Shown: positions 41,614 through 56,400, counted from the first letter of the stretch. The stretch is 64,000 nt of DNA from Patiria miniata (GCF_015706575.1 NW_024037073.1:25278622-25342621), one strand, 5' to 3'. Notes: generated by a model from the letters alone, not told the origin. Made by a program: numbers and translations.

Positions 41614-42142
41614 CTGATGCACAAAAACAAACAAATTAAAAGACCACCTCCAATCAGAGAAAATAAGTTTACTTTGATTTTTTTTTAGGCATGAGATATT
41701 TGTAAGTTTAATTATGAGTTTTTAAGTGAGACACTGCACAACAAATCAGTTCACACTGACAAACAGATCAATGAATTGCAAATTTTGAATAAGAAACATC
41801 CCAAAGTTGAATACTGTTAATATAGATGTACAACAATTGTACACAGTACCTGAAAAAAGATTAATGCTTTAAAATATGAACCTCATTGTAAAGTTTGAGA
41901 TAAACCTATATATAAATATCTTTATTTGGACGGTTCCCAAAAATGACCAATTTCTAAAAGCTGCTGTTTTTGTGTGCGTAATTCAAAACTGCCAAGCACA
42001 AATAATGCTATGTACTATCACCATTCTGGTATTTGAACTAGTATGCTTTTCTGATACTTGATACTTTATTGATGCCTCATAATATTGTGATATATTTATT
42101 TGCCTTTTTTAATGGGCTTTGTATTAATCAACAAAAGAATGA

Positions 42143-42229
42143 ATCAAATTAGGTTTCCCCCTGCACCGACGTATAAACACTGTATACTCAGTGTGGTACC
42201 TCCCGAGTGAAATTTGGAAAAAAATCACT
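42143..42229 (-). mobile_element. SINE 3' fragment (copy B)
   Basis: Copy of the relic at 8104-8190, with the same gacgtataaacactgtatac core and no tRNA-like head. Confidence 0.75.
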
Positions 42230-42252
42230 CACGACGCAAAATTCCATCTTAA

Positions 42253-43233
42253 GCCGTGTCCGCACTGGACTTTTTTTTTGGAAGGTTTTACCGAGACGAT
42301 GGTAAAATGAGAAATGGTCAAATGTGACCACTGTCTGCACTTGGACTTTCGACACGGGGAATTTTACCCAGACCGTGTGGGAGAAGTGACCGAGCTGTCA
42401 CAGTCACGTGCACAGGAAATAAAATGCCGATCACATTTTTTTTTCAGCCCCCGATAGGCACAGTATAATATTACACACACCATTAAAATGCACAATATAA
42501 TCGTAACATACGATGTTATTTCATCTTGACACGATAAATCTTGACGAAAATGCCTACTATTCTGATGCATTTGTGATGGACGACATCGAAGCCATGCGGC
42601 AGCAGTTCCATCGGTAATCGCTGGTTCCCACCGCATGCTAACAGAATCAAAGCTATGATGTACACTGTAGGACCGAAACCAGGGACTGCGGCCTACGTAC
42701 GGTGCCATGCAGACTACACGGCGTAACAGGACGAAATTGGATCGTAGAAAATACAAAACAAACATTGGTGGAGAAAAGGAATAACTGCAAAGTATTTCCC
42801 AGAAGGTGATCTTGATATTTTCTGTGAATGTATTCTCCGTTAAAATATATTTATAACAAGATTTTAGCGCTCAGACTTGACACACCGCAGCGTACGTGTT
42901 TCCACAAAATGTTCGGCCACATCACGTGTGGGATCGTGCTGTTTCTGTATGCATGATACTCGCACTCGGGCCGGATGTCACTTTCCTGAGCCACTTTTAC
43001 CGACTCGCACTGTCCGCACTGGACTTATCGTCTCGGGAAAAGTGACCTGGTCAATTTTCCTGGGCGCGTGGTCAGTTTTCCTGGGCAGCAGTTGGCCAGT
43101 AAAAGTAACCGTTGGACTCAGGAAAAGTAACTGAGAGGAAAACGTCCTAGGCTGTCCGCAATGGACTTAAAACAGGAAAAGTACCCATAGTCTCGGTAAG
43201 TTTGACCAAAAAAAAGTCCAGTGCGGACAGGGC
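42253..43233. mobile_element. TIR element with ends GCCxTGTCCGCACTGGAC (copy B)
   Basis: Same element as 8214-9195, with the same inverted ends and the same internal repetition of the end motif. Confidence 0.7.
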
Positions 43234-45655
43234 TTTATAAAAGAATGAATGTTTTAAGATATGAATGGCTTTGTAAACTTGCATTCATTCATCAGAAATT
43301 CACAAGTTTAACAGTTGAACAAAGGTTCAAGGACAGAGGAAACGACAGACGTGGCGGAGGTGTCTTTATCTTGGTTAAGGATGGTTTCTCAGCCATTGAA
43401 CTTTCTGAAGATGGTTGTGAATTACTCTGGTGCCAACTACCGCTCAAGCCGAAAGGAGAGGACATCTTCATCGCTGCATATTATAGAGCCCCCGACTCCT
43501 ACAGGCCAGAATCTCCAAAAAACCTAGACAGAAGTCTGAGTAAATTGCAGGCTCAGGTAAACTCCCCATTCGTCATTCTTGGAGGAGACTTCAACATCCC
43601 GGGCATGCTTTGGAACCCAAGGACTGGTACATGTACTTTCTCGGCAAACGGTATTCAATCCAAAATTATCAACATCGCAGATGACTACAATCTCGAACAA
43701 AAGGCAATTAATACATTTTTGCTCATATTTTTGTCAAAGTACTTTCAAATGATTTCAAACTTTCTCAAGTATTGAAACAACTTAAGACAAATATTAAATT
43801 GAGCAATTGTTTAGAATGCATTGATACTGTTAATAATATAACCAAATATATGGATGTAACATGCACTGCTTCCCAACCCGGTGGAATGACCCAAAAGCAA
43901 GTGAACAGCGAAATCCGAAGGGCTAAACGCACACATTTACAAGAAACTACATCTACAGGTAACCCCCAGAAATTTTGGCGCTACGTAAACAGCACTTGTA
44001 AAGACAACACAGGGGTTCAGGTTCTAAAACTCAACGGGAAAAATATCACATCTGACCAAGAAAAAGCTGAAACCCTACAAGACCAATTCTGTAGTGTTTT
44101 CAGCAGGGATGACACCGATGTGCAGCCAGTTCTACCACCGAGTCCCTACCCAGACTTGACAAAACATCACCGTGTCTGTTAGCAGAGTCCTCAAGTTACT
44201 GACGTCGCTCAACTTGAAACTAGCTGCCAATGAAGTTGCCCCAGTGCTCGCATTCATATTCCAACAATCACTTGACCTGGGTTTTCTACCATCTGACTGG
44301 AAGAAAGCCAACGTAACACCCATTTTTAAGAAAGGCTCTCGTGCAGATCCGGCACGAGACTACAGACCTGTGTCGTTGACCTCTGTTTGTTTTAAGTTAT
44401 TAGAGCACATCATTGATAGCCAATAAATGAAACACCTCCAGAAACACGACATCCTGAACGAAAACCAACATGCTTTTCGTAAAGGCCTGTCCTAACAAAT
44501 CACCACAGACATGGCAGTACTTGACTTCTCCAAAGCATTCGACATAGTTTCTCATCAAAAACTGGTCCAAACATTAGACTACTACGGGATAAGGGGAAAA
44601 ACACAGAGATGGATCAGGGAATTCTTAACCAACAGGTCACAAAGAGTTGTGGTAAATAGAAAATCTTTGAAATGGCAAAGTGTCGACAGTGGCATACCAC
44701 AAGGCACCGTGCTTGGCCCCCACCTGTTTTTACTTTTCATCAACGACATAAGCAAATCGGTGACTGGCACAACTTGCCTTTTCGCTGACGACTGCCTGTT
44801 ATATCGGAAGATCTGCTCATCAACTGATGAACTGATGTTCCAAAAAGACCTGGACAACTTGGCTCACTGGGCGCAAACCTGGGGAATGAAATTTAACTCC
44901 AGCAAATGTAACATCATGTGAATCTCCGGGAAGCGGGCCCCGGCAAAACTAACGACACCATGTTAGGATCCAACCTCGTAGAGAAAACCAACATGACATA
45001 TTTTGGAATAATCATTCAGAATAACCTAAGTTGGAATCACCAAACAGCACATGCCACTTCCAAAGCAAGTCGTATATTGAACTTCATCAAAATAAATTGT
45101 CATTCTGCATCCAGATCAGTCAAAGAAATGCTGTACTTAGCAGTAGTCAGACCACACCTAGAATATGGCAGCATTGCTTGGAACCCTCACATAGCTAAGA
45201 ACATAACATTCCTGGAAAAAGTGCAACTGATGAGGGCTGCTCGTTTCGTAATGCGAGATTATTCCAGACTGAGCAGTGTGACCGACATGTTGACAACCCT
45301 AGGCTGGTCTTCACTGGAAGAGAGAAGGAAAGTTAACCAACTTACCTACTTACCTACTAGAATAATACACAACATAGTTCACATTAACTCATCATCCATA
45401 GTCCCCAAACCAGCACCAGCTCGTAGAATTCACAACTACCAGTTCACAGAAATTGCAGCAAAGACAGACATCTATATGCAGTCATTCCTACCCAGAACTA
45501 TCCGGAAATGGAACAAGCTCCATCAAGACACCACAGACGCCCCAAACCACAACACCTTTAAGGATTTAGTTTAGTTCCACTTCCCCAAGGCCTCCTTGCT
45601 AGACTTCCACGTGGAGTATTCAGGATAACCACCAAGTACCAAGTACCAAGTAAAG
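43234..45655 (+). mobile_element. CR1-like LINE (copy B), 5' truncated
   Basis: Same element as 9196-11623, with the same accaagt tandem tail (about 45631-45652) and the same interrupted ORF2 (43308-45574). A one-base difference near 44938 leaves the last segment open slightly further upstream (from 44918). Confidence 0.8.
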
Positions 45656-45873
45656 GTGCAATTTTTTATGATATTGAACCCTCATTCCCCCAATTAAAAA
45701 AACTTACCTGGAAAGCAACAAAACTATTTTGCAGCAAGATTAATTTCACTGGGTTAAAGTATTAAGTTTTCAATAAGCAAGAATGGACAAAATCACATGA
45801 ATGGGATTACACTCAAGTAGCTGACCTGGCAAAGGAGCAAACGTCTTCACCAAGTAAAAGAATAACAAGTCAC

Positions 45874-46027
45874 CTTTGGATTTGTCCTCCTCATCTTCAT
45901 TGGGAATAGCATCCATAGTGATGGCCACATCTGTTGGCATCTTGACAACATCACCCTCTGTAACTGTGGTTGACGTTACCTCCCCAGTTGGGACATCATC
46001 AGAAGTTGCTCCCTGCTTCTCATCCAT
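45874..46027 (-). CDS. TRMT2A: TRMT2A-like first coding exon (copy B)
   Basis: Same as 11838-11991: start at 46027 (MDEKQGATSDD), acidic 51-residue peptide, phase-1 donor. The intron to exon 2 is about 4.26 kb and carries the same three transposon insertions. Confidence 0.65.
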
Positions 46028-46292
46028 TTTGGTGTTATTACGTTGGACCAAAAACACACTGGAAATATAAAGAAACTGCACATAAAGCAGTTGTATACTA
46101 TTGAAAGCCATGACCAGTGGGATATCTAGGGGGGGGGTCAAAATTTGAAATCACAACGTGCACCTGAAAATAGTATGGTAACCATATCGTGTACATGTCT
46201 CAAGGCAGTGCGATGTATATGTGGATACCATACCAGTATGAGATGCGAGCTGTAAATGTCGCCACAACACGGCTGCGACGCGACGGTTCTAT

Positions 46293-47250
46293 CTGAAAAG
46301 CCACCAATATCATCATTGTTTCCCCATATTTTAGCCAGTGTAGTTCTGTTTCAAGTCGATCCTTTGCTTTGTGATGACTGCTGCATGGTATTTAGGTGAG
46401 TTTAATCTCAACTAGGTTTGGATAATCGGGGAAAAGGACAATTTCTGTTGAGGCAATTTTTCATGGCCTCCGTCATTTTCCAACTGCTGGGGAAAAAATA
46501 GTTGGGGAAGAATTCCATACATATTGCATACACATCACTAATTTTCCCCACAGTGACCTATCAGCCATCAGAAACGGATGACATGTTTAAAAGTCAAATT
46601 TAGCAGGGAAAATATTGAAACGTTTACGAAGAAAACACTTCAAATTTTTCAGACCAGTGTCTTAGGGTTTGTGCACCGGGTGTCAAGTGATGTCCAGGTG
46701 TGGAACTCTTTCCAATAGTTGTCCAAACATTTGGGACTCTCAATACTGTCTATGAGAGTCCCAAATTTTAAGGTATTGAAAACTTGCAATACAAGATGGA
46801 GATGAGAAACTCCAGCTCCAATGCTCATCACGAATTTGACATGTAGAGCTGGAGGCACATCTAGTTTTTGTCCAGCAGTTGAAAATTGGCGGAGGCCTTG
46901 AAATTTGGCAAATACTAAAGTTTTCCTTTTCCCCTATTATCCAAACCCAGATGAGATTAAGCTTACTTCACACCATGCAGCAATCATTTACGAAGCATTT
47001 GGTCGACTTGAAACAGAATTATGCTTTCTAAGTAAGAGTTGAGGCTTTGCATGGTGGAGATACTAAATAATGAAAGGTTTGCGGAAACACCATGGGAGAA
47101 TAATTTCTCAACTAAGAGAATGGTTCTGAAAAGCACCAGAGGTATCAACTCGAAGTTCCGGTCAGTATGCTCTGACTGTCTTCAGGAGAGACATTTCATT
47201 ATTTATGCTTTATACTAAAATATGAAAAAAATTATGATTTTGGTGGCTTT
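46293..47250. mobile_element. Long imperfect foldback element (copy B)
   Basis: Same inverted-arm structure as 12259-13222, shifted by about 34.03 kb. Confidence 0.6.
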
Positions 47251-47427
47251 TCTACCTTGTATACTGCATTGGGGCTGCTATTGATGACATGTATACATTC
47301 TTATGTTGTTTTCAGAGGAAAAATAAGATATGGCTTGATATAGACCCATGAACGTGGCTATATACATGTACATACATGTATGCACTCAATATTTTGTTAT
47401 TGCTGCCAAGAAGTTTAAGTGATCATT

Positions 47428-47974
47428 TAAAGCTACAGTCCATCATTTGCAGCTATCCAAAACTATATTTAGTGTTGAATAACTACTTGGTTGAAAGATA
47501 GTAAGGGGACAAAAACTCCCTGTGAAATTATTTGTTCTGGCATGCTGTCATTGGGAAGAAATCAATGAAAGAAGGCCTTTCCAACGATGCATCTAAAGGC
47601 ACATGGTTGGAAATTTCCGTTAGTAGTTCCTTTTTTTAGTTGGCGAAGTGCGCGCAAGCGTTGACATGATGCACACGCTCGCGCGGTTGTTTTAATTCAT
47701 CAGATCAGTGCGTGACATTGCGTAGCTGCAATTAGCTCAGTGAGAACGTGTCTCCAACACTGAATTCAGGCCAAATTCAAAACAAGATTCAGCATCTTTT
47801 GATTTGAAATCGAAATCCTAGAATGTTGTTTTACTCGAAATGTAGGCCTACAGCTGAAGCTGAGCTGAAACTTCACCAAATTAGTTGTTCAGTACCCTTC
47901 TTTAGATTTTGAGCGTGTTTGTTGCTTCAAACGAGTAAAATACACAATTTACAAATGATGGACTGTACCCTTTA
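47428..47974. mobile_element. MITE with 20 bp TIRs (copy B)
   Basis: Same element as 13395-13941, with the acagtccatcatttg and caaatgatggactgt ends preserved. Confidence 0.65.
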
Positions 47975-48366
47975 GAGAATATTTTGAAACTTTTATTTTG
48001 TTTTCTTTAAGTACATTTTTTGGGGGGGGGTGGGGTGGTCCTTTTTTGTAAACAGAAGGATTATTGCTGCCAAGAAGTGTTAGTTATTACTTCAAGAATA
48101 TTTGGAAACTTTTTTTATAATGCTTCAGTGCCCGATGCGCATTCTGTGTGCACCAGTACCAAGGTAGCAAGTTCAAAGCTTATGATGTTCTCATCCAGAA
48201 CGAGCTTTAGCAAAGAATTAAACACTTAACAGATACAAAATAAGAGAAAGCAAATTTAAAGATTTACTTTCTCTAAATTTACTTTTTTTCAGTTGTGTCT
48301 TTACATAATCATTAATCTCATATTTTTAACAAACATTCGTTTCTTGACCTTTTTGTATAGTTACCT

Positions 48367-48570
48367 GGGAAAGATTTCCATATACGAAGTTCACTCAACA
48401 CCCTGTGTACAAACCCTATGAGATTGGACTGAAAAATTCTAAGTGTTTTCTAAGAAAATGCTTGTATTTTTTCAATGCTCAAATTGACTTTGATGACAAG
48501 AAATTGCTATCTGGGGGCTTGTTAGTCAATACAGAGGAAAATTAGTGAACTTCATATATGGAAATCTTTC
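48367..48570. mobile_element. Short foldback element (copy B)
   Basis: Copy of the element at 14334-14537, with the same arms and the internal accctgtgtacaaacccta motif. Confidence 0.6.
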
Positions 48571-48952
48571 CGTTACCTGAAAGTTCTTTAAATATGGAAA
48601 TAAATGTTGAGATGAATAGGAGAGAGTAACCATTTCATCTTCACATATGGTGACTGTCAAAGTAATTCCTGCATTTGTTTTCTTGCGAAGTCTAATAACC
48701 AAAATTAAAACACAATATTACTAGAGCAGTCTGTACTTTTAATTGATTCAGTACGACTTGACTTACACGTAATGGAACGAGACGTCTTTATTGAAGGTAC
48801 GAGTTGTCCAAGGTACGAGTTGGCATAATGATGTCACATTAAATGTATGAGTTGTCCAAGGTACGAGTTGCCCAAGGTACGAGATGACCTGTTTCCTTGC
48901 ACATTGGAACAGCAATACTGGGTGATTTGGCAATAAATAGTTAATGCGGTAC

Positions 48953-49150
48953 CCGCTGCTAAAGTTCAAATCGAACCGGCCAACAGATCCCGTTAGCTCG
49001 GTGGTCGAGTGGTAAGACACCTGCACTAGAAAGCACTGGACATCGTGGGTTCGAGTCCCACCGGCTTGATTTTTCCCAACTTTCACTCGGGAGGTAACAG
49101 ACTGAGTATACAGTGTTTATACGTCGGTGAAGGGCAAAACCTAATTTGAT
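48953..49150 (+). mobile_element. tRNA-derived SINE (copy B)
   Basis: Same SINE as 14920-15117, with identical A-box and B-box-like motifs and body. Confidence 0.85.
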
Positions 49151-49703
49151 CAATTCTAAAAGTTTACATTATCTTAAAGAAACCTAAAGGTATTTTTTTT
49201 TTTTTGCCAGAGGTAAACTTTTGAAATCACTAAATCCGACTTTTTGCCATAGGTAAACTTTCGAAATCACTGACTATGACTTTTTGAATTGACATCGTCA
49301 TCGATTCATGATGGACTGCAGACAAGCAATCGTTTCTCGGGCAGTGCAATGGTTCATCAGAAAACTGCAGGATCATCCGTAAAATCAAAAATAAAATAGC
49401 AAGAAATACACAGTTTGGTATGGAAATATATTTAGAGTGTAAAAATTCAGTTCGGTAATATTTGCAAGTAAGTCTCTAATGCCGTTGAAAAATGGCAAAC
49501 TGCAACAATGTCACCGTGAACGGACGGCCACATTGGCCGGTCAGCACGGCACAGGAACTGTGTCATTTTGCAGTTTGCACAGTTGGCTAGGTTGACCATA
49601 CGTACCGGCCCATGAACCTGGCAATGTGAATAATTTTTACGAAAATGCGTACCGAAGTTCCAGCGTTCCTTTCAGTAGAGCTAGGAAAATACTGAAGTAT
49701 TAA

Positions 49704-49911
49704 CTGAGAAAAACACTAAGAAATTTTCAGACCAGTCTCATAGGGTTTGTGCACAGGGTGGCAAGTTATGGCCATAATACAGTGTATGGGAATCTTTCCT
49801 TTGATGTTAATTGGGAAAGATTCCCATACCTGGCCATCACTTGTCACACTGTCACACTGTGCACAAACCCTATGGGACTGCTCTGAAAATTTGTAAGTGT
49901 TTTCTCGGTAA
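49704..49911. mobile_element. Foldback hairpin element, GGGTTTGTGCACAG family (copy B)
   Basis: Copy of 15671-15878 with the same long arms and short loop. Confidence 0.7.
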
Positions 49912-50924
49912 AAATTCAAAATTTGTCACTGCTAATTTAGACTTTTTAGGACAAAATATCACTTTCAGATGGCTGATACAGATAGGCCTAGGTCATTTAG
50001 GGAAAATTACGGCGACCATGAAGTGTAGGGCCCCTGTTTTGTTTTGGTCATTATTGGAGTCAGAAGTGTTTTTTTTATTGCTCAAAAATCACCTTTACCG
50101 ACAAAGCAGTTTTTCCTCAGTTCTAATGACACCCGTTTTGCAATTTTGAACGGATTTTTGGGATAGAAACCACGATTTTCCTGCGCGGTTTGTGCCTTGC
50201 GATTCAGCGCGCCGTGCGTGGCTATGGATGCCACGCTATACAATAAACGCAGTAGTAAGTACGTCTATGGCCACTTCTTGGACAAGTTGGAGTACGTTTC
50301 ACTAAATACTATAATGCAGATTTCACCAATAGCTAATATAAACAACCAAATCAATGTTAACATTTATTAAATGGTTAAATAAAATTAGTAATACTGACGT
50401 ACCAGTAATAAGAAAGTGGCAAAGGTAACAACAGGTACAGTTTCTTTCGGCCACTCGGAAGACAGCGCCGTACAGTCGCGTGTTTATGTTGTTGAATGCT
50501 GCCCTCATGTGTCGTTCGATGGGCATGCAAGCTCTTTCGAAACATCGGCCTCCATCGCAGATCACAACTGCTTCAGGTTCATATACTGAACTGGCATCCT
50601 TCTTTTTTTTAACGAGACGCATACGTCTCCCGTAACGGAAGCCAAATAATACCTATTTGTCTATTCTTATTTGACAACTGACGCTTTCTGAGTAGCTGTG
50701 TGGAAATTTCATAATCTTCAAATAATTATAGTAGACAAAGCCGCAGCTGGGAATGAATCGAATTTTCAGAAACCCTTTAAACCCATGTTTTTTTTTTTTC
50801 TGGAGGGTGTGAATTTTTTCCCTTGAATCCCCCCCCCCCAATTTATGTGATTATTCAAGACAAAGGAGTTATTGAAAATGGCTATCTATGTGGTAGGTAC
50901 CCAAGAGATTGTGGAAAATTGTTT

Positions 50925-51472
50925 GGTAATCCTTACTTTTAGGACACCTCTATTTTTACAAGTTCTGTTCAAAACTGACTTTTGCAGATGACTGTCCAGT
51001 ACCAATTGACTTTTGCAGGCTAAAGCAGTCTTTTTTCTAGTTTTGAAAGCACTTTCAAAAAAATGTGACTTTCCTACCTTTTTTCACAGTCAGACATGCA
51101 TGTTGTAGTTCTAACACGCGTGAAAGCCCTACATAATGAAAGCCCGATGCTGATTGGCTGCTAAAAAAATAATTAAGATGTTTATTTTTTGTCAGCCAAT
51201 CAGCATCGAGCTTTCATTGCATCGAGCTTTCACGTTTGCCATCTTGGTTTTTGAGTCTGTTTTCTGGTTGTCATCGTCATCTTTTTACCCCTCAATTTCC
51301 CTCTAAAATCAAAGCCCTGCCCTAGCTCTTTCCACAAACTTAAACCGGGAAAAGTTCCGTACTCGGACGTCAATTTATCTGCTGCCAAACATATTAAGTG
51401 TCATTTAGTCAGCTGTTTTGGTGAGTCTTTCCCTTCCTATATAGGAACGGGGTCCTAAAAGTAAGGATTACC
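50925..51472. mobile_element. hAT-like MITE with 8 bp target duplication (copy B)
   Basis: Same insertion as 16892-17441, with the same perfect ends and the aattgttt duplication at 50917-50924 and 51473-51480. Confidence 0.88.
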
Positions 51473-51600
51473 AATTGTTTATATTCTTTAGGTTGGACAC
51501 CTCGTCGCAAAAGTAATTTTAAGAAAGCAAAATGTAAAATTGTCCAGTTTCCGGACACTTCACAATGAATATTGAATGGCTGCTGCTACGGTATTTGGTT

Positions 51601-52339
51601 ACTCCTAGAACTATGATGCTCCGCGTGAGCGGAGCCGCATAGACACAGAACCCCACAAATGGTTAATTGCAGCACAATCCCTCATGACATATCGTCAGTC
51701 CACCAAAAACGACCAGGATATGTTTTGACACACTCGCATTCAATTTGCGTTGGACAACACGCGCTATATCTGCCTCAATTATGGTGAGTCGAGGATACTC
51801 ATGTAAGTTGCGCCTAACAAACATCGGTGGATTCTGTCGGTTTTTAGGCCAAAATGATGAAAAATATGCCCTTTCCGCACTGAGCCAACCTGACACTAGA
51901 AACGTGCACAAAGATAATGATCGATCACTGATTTTCGGTTCGCTCGGAGCACGCTGCGGGGGAGCGGTACTTGCACTTGTACGCATGAGCGTATCATTTG
52001 CTTGCGGCGTGCTCCGAGCGAACAGAAAATCATCAATCGATCAAATCTGCGTACACGTTTCAAGAGTCAGGTTGGCTCAGTGCAGAAAGGGCATATTTTT
52101 TCATCATTATGGCCTAAAACCGACAGAATCCAGCGATGTTTGTTAGGCGCAACTTACGTGCGTATGTCATGAAGTATTGTATGGAGTTTATGGGCAAATT
52201 GTGCAGTGGTTCTGTAGAAAATGTCTATGTTTTGATGAACGTTTTTGTACTTATAGTTGGTGTGTTGTAGTAGCAAACAATTTTGCGAGGTTCTCTGTCC
52301 ATGAGGCTTCGCTACGCGGAGCATCATAGTTCTAGGAGT
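51601..52339. mobile_element. Large foldback element, ACTCCTAGAACTATGATGCT ends (copy B)
   Basis: Same element as 17570-18310, with the same perfect ends and folded arms. Confidence 0.8.
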
Positions 52340-52414
52340 GACTGCTAGGGTAGTACTCAGTACTCCCTACTATTCTACATCACTTCCTTGTGTTGGTTCA
52401 GAATCAGAGGTGTT

Positions 52415-52614
52415 GGAAAGAATGTTGCAACCTGATGCTGCTTTTTCCCTTATATTTCATCTCAATGAAGGTCAGTCATTGCAAAAATGATAAAACATGA
52501 ATCTGGGACTGAGAAACATTTCCAATTTTGTTAGGAAATACTGAATTTTTTTTTGACTCTCCATAGACTTTTTACACAACCGCTGAAGTAGCGTCAGGTT
52601 GCAACATTCTTTCC
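52415..52614. mobile_element. 200 bp MITE, GGAAAGAATGTTGCAACCTGA ends (copy B)
   Basis: Same insertion as 18386-18585, with identical ends and flanks. Confidence 0.75.
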
Positions 52615-52758
52615 GAGGTGACTGTTGGCTCCCAACGAAAGCCTTCTAAACCTCTTCCAATGCCTCAAAAGAGATCCCATCTGCGAGTGGTTTCTATGTT
52701 AAATGTTTTATGCCTGGTTTTTATAAACTACCACTTTGAAAACTCATTCATTCATTAA

Positions 52759-53370
52759 TTAGACATAGGCATTTGCCCGTGGTCTCCTCTTCAAATTATA
52801 CACAGTTGGGATCACTGGCGCCGCTCCCACCACAGCCCGTCTTTCCAGTGCTGCTGCTTTCAGTTCGTTGGTGTCACACCCAGACCATTCAGGGATGTTG
52901 TCCACCCAGCGCATCTTTGGCCGGCCACGGAGTGACGACATCCCACTGACATCCCATCCACAACAGCTGCCGCCATGCCGCCGCCATGCCGGACCACATG
53001 GCCCAACCATGCTGCCTTTCGTTCCATCACAGTGCTACTGCTGAAGCACCACCGGTCGACGATCATCTCCATCAGTCTTTCATTTGTCACATGATCTTGC
53101 CACTTGATGTTGAGCAGGTGAAGCCAAATGGTTCGGCCAAACTGTCTAGGCGTTTGACGCCAGCTGCCTTCAACGACAGGGTGGTGGCACCATACAGTAC
53201 CCTTGATATGACTAGGGCCCGAGCAAGCTGTACCTTTACCTCAAGGCTGACGCGGGGAGAGCGCAGATACTTGCACTGCCGAAGAGTGGATCTGCCCATA
53301 CCTAACCGCATCCGAACCTCCTTGCTGTCCTTGTTGAAAACTGCTGTGAAGATTTGGATTTGAGTAGAAA
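52759..53370 (-). mobile_element. LINE ORF2 C-terminal fragment (copy B)
   Basis: Same fragment as 18731-19345. Two one-base differences (near 52925 and 53139) split the frame into three pieces at 52759-53010, 52860-53090 and 53087-53311. Confidence 0.75.
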
Positions 53371-53485
53371 ATGAGATTATCTACTGATTTTATTGACGTA
53401 GCCGTTTTATACATTCACATTTTTTTTTTACATCATACATGTTTACTTGACAGTTTTTCTCATGTTTTTTTTTTCGCAACTATAG

Positions 53486-56400
53486 GCGCATCCATCAGTG
53501 CGGATGAAAGGCGCTGAGGCAGACTGGACACCCATACAATGCACAGACAGGGAGTGTAGCCACTCCTTGATGAAGGCTCCGCATCTGCACTGTCCATTCT
53601 GCTCCCAGGACAGTCTCTTCACTGATGAGATTCTCCTCAAGGCGCACTACAGGGTCAAGCACGTGGATAAAGGCATCAACTTTGGGGGTGAGTTTGCATT
53701 TGGGAACAAGACCAAGCGCTTGCATACATGTGACTGGATCCCAAGAAATATGTTTTAGGTTAAGCCAAAGGACAATGTTTTTCACTTTCTCTTCACAGGT
53801 CATGCTACAAGATGACTTTTAACGTCCATGTGAGTTGAATGCAACACTTGTCTAAGTGACAAGCCTGCCGAGTGCAGCAAGATCCATCAGGTCAAAAGTC
53901 TGAAGGCCAAATTGCCTCTGAGTCTGTGGTCCTCAAACGCAGCAGGATACAACTGAGGCATTGTTCAATGGGATTAGCTCTCATTGTTTCAGAACTGGCT
54001 GTTAATGCACTGGTGTTGATAGCTGAAATGCAGCAAAGTGCACCAGACTTTTCCACCTGATACACTGTGCTGCATGTGGCAGAGGGTTAATTAAGATATG
54101 TTGAAGGCAGTGGACAGCAGGACAAGATAGTGGCATTTGTGGAAGTTTTATGAAATTGACAGATACCTGAGCTGGTTATTCTTAGCAGATACCAGTGTTT
54201 GATAGACTCAATTGTCACAGGCCATGCCCAAGCGCCGGCTGTGTCTCAGGAAAAACTTTGCATCCGGCCTGCCTGAACAAGAGTCCTAACTCAGGTCAAT
54301 AGCTTACTTGTGCCTGTTACAGCAAGAGAACCATATAAAAAGATCCACAGTTCATGTTTTGTCAAAGTGCATATAGCTGTCAGCTTTTGTCAAAATTGCC
54401 AAACCAATCCTCTACTGTATCCCTCCCCAGGTCTTAAAATATTGCGGTGATGTAGATCCTGCATCGTCCACGGCATCATTCACGAGCAGAAATACTTCAA
54501 GGGTGCCCACTCGCACTGCTACCACTGTCACAACGGGTTCAGCAGGAGGGACAAGGCTATGAAGCACTACCAGCAACACTTCCGTAATCCAGAGACCACA
54601 ATACAGAAAGTTATTACTCGGGTACAGTATGTCATGGTCAATTTTACAATCATGTACTTCATTTTATCCCAGTGGGCACATCAGACTGCACGTACAATAC
54701 ATGTAAATCACAATTCATAAATACCTATGGCAGTTTATCCATTCCTATTGGTCGAGAAGCTGCTATGTGGCCGGTCTTAAACGGATGATAAAGACATGGC
54801 TGGCTGGTCTTCAACTCTTTTCCAGTCTCACTTGAAATTTTGGCTCCTATGAAATCCAATGCCTCTTTCCATTTTATTGGTCCTCACGTAGGCATGCGCA
54901 ATGCTACCAGTGAGTCGGTATTTCATAGTCCTAAATTCACAACGCAACGCCCCAGGTGCGTTTTGCATGACATCGCGCAGTATGTGCGTCGCGTGCCTAT
55001 CTCCAAAAAGGAGTTGTTAACATCTTACTCGCAAGCTGGACACTCCATTATTTAGCTATAGAGGGGTGTTAAAAAAACATGAAGTGAACTTGTTGAGCAA
55101 AATCAGGTTTTTTTACCAAAAGGTTTGGATTTTTTTGACCAAATAGGTATTTATGAATGGGAATAATATGTGCTTGGTCGGTATTTAAGTTTAAGACCGC
55201 TTGGAGTCTGGGTCCTGTTAAATACCATCGCCTTCGACTCCAAGCGGTTTTATACAGAGTGATTAAGACCTTCCAAGCATACTTTTATTCCCTTTAAACT
55301 GCATCAACAGTGATAAGCTATTAAACATTGGCACAGGTGGGTAAACTACCATGGTTCACTCAGAAAATGTTGTAAATTCCTGATGCTTGAATTCCGGAGC
55401 TCATTGGACTTATTTATAGCTTTAAAGACTCTCTGAAATAAATTTCACAATCAAACATTTGACTCAAGTATTTATTCTTTTGTGAATGATTAGAGACACC
55501 TTTTTGGCTCAAACTGTTTGAAAATGCACTTATTTTTTTAACCTTCACAGTTTCAGTGCTGTTTCAAGACAACTGAGTATGCCGTAGCTGTAATGTAATG
55601 GTCCCCTTTGAAACAATGAAATAAATTTAATCAGTTGAAATTGATGTACCTTGTGAGCAGGTATGGTGGTTTACAAGGATTTTGGTGGATTTTATCAAAT
55701 GCCAACACTTAGGGTCTTTTAAAATAATTAAGTTTGAACTTTAATTTTTCTTTACCTTGTACATTTGCGGTGTAAATTGAATCTTTTGCAACCCTGCAGG
55801 TTTTGTCTCATTTTATCATCCTCAACCACTTCACTTTACCATTTTACCCAGTATGTCAACTAGATCTTCACCACATACACTGACCCAGCACCCAACAGTG
55901 CCAGCCTGGTAACACACCTCATAGTCCCCCAGTCACAGCAGCCATCGGAGACAGACACATCATCCCGGGGCTATGAGCAGACTGATGGGCAGCAGCCGCA
56001 AATCGAGTACCAGTATGCCTGCATCAATGATCCGAGCCAGAGCACTGCCAATGGGGAAGGTAAGATGGTAAGAATATTAACCCTGACCCTCCAAGAATCC
56101 TTCAGCATCTACGCAGAGGTTAAGGTGGATAATGGCACCAGCAGTGAAGGATAATTAGAAGAAGCTGACCAAAAAGCCAAGGGGCAGGCATTTGATGCAA
56201 GGAAGAACTCTTCCCCCCCCACCCCCCCCCCACCACCCCCCACTTTGTTTTCAATTGATATATCGTGAATCCATATGAAGAAGGGAATGGGTAGACAACA
56301 GCATGTTTAATACAGTTGTCTTCACTCCTGCACTTGTTTGGTCAATAAATAAATAAAACAACAACCAAAAGTTCAGCATTTTTTTAGGGGGTTGGGGTGG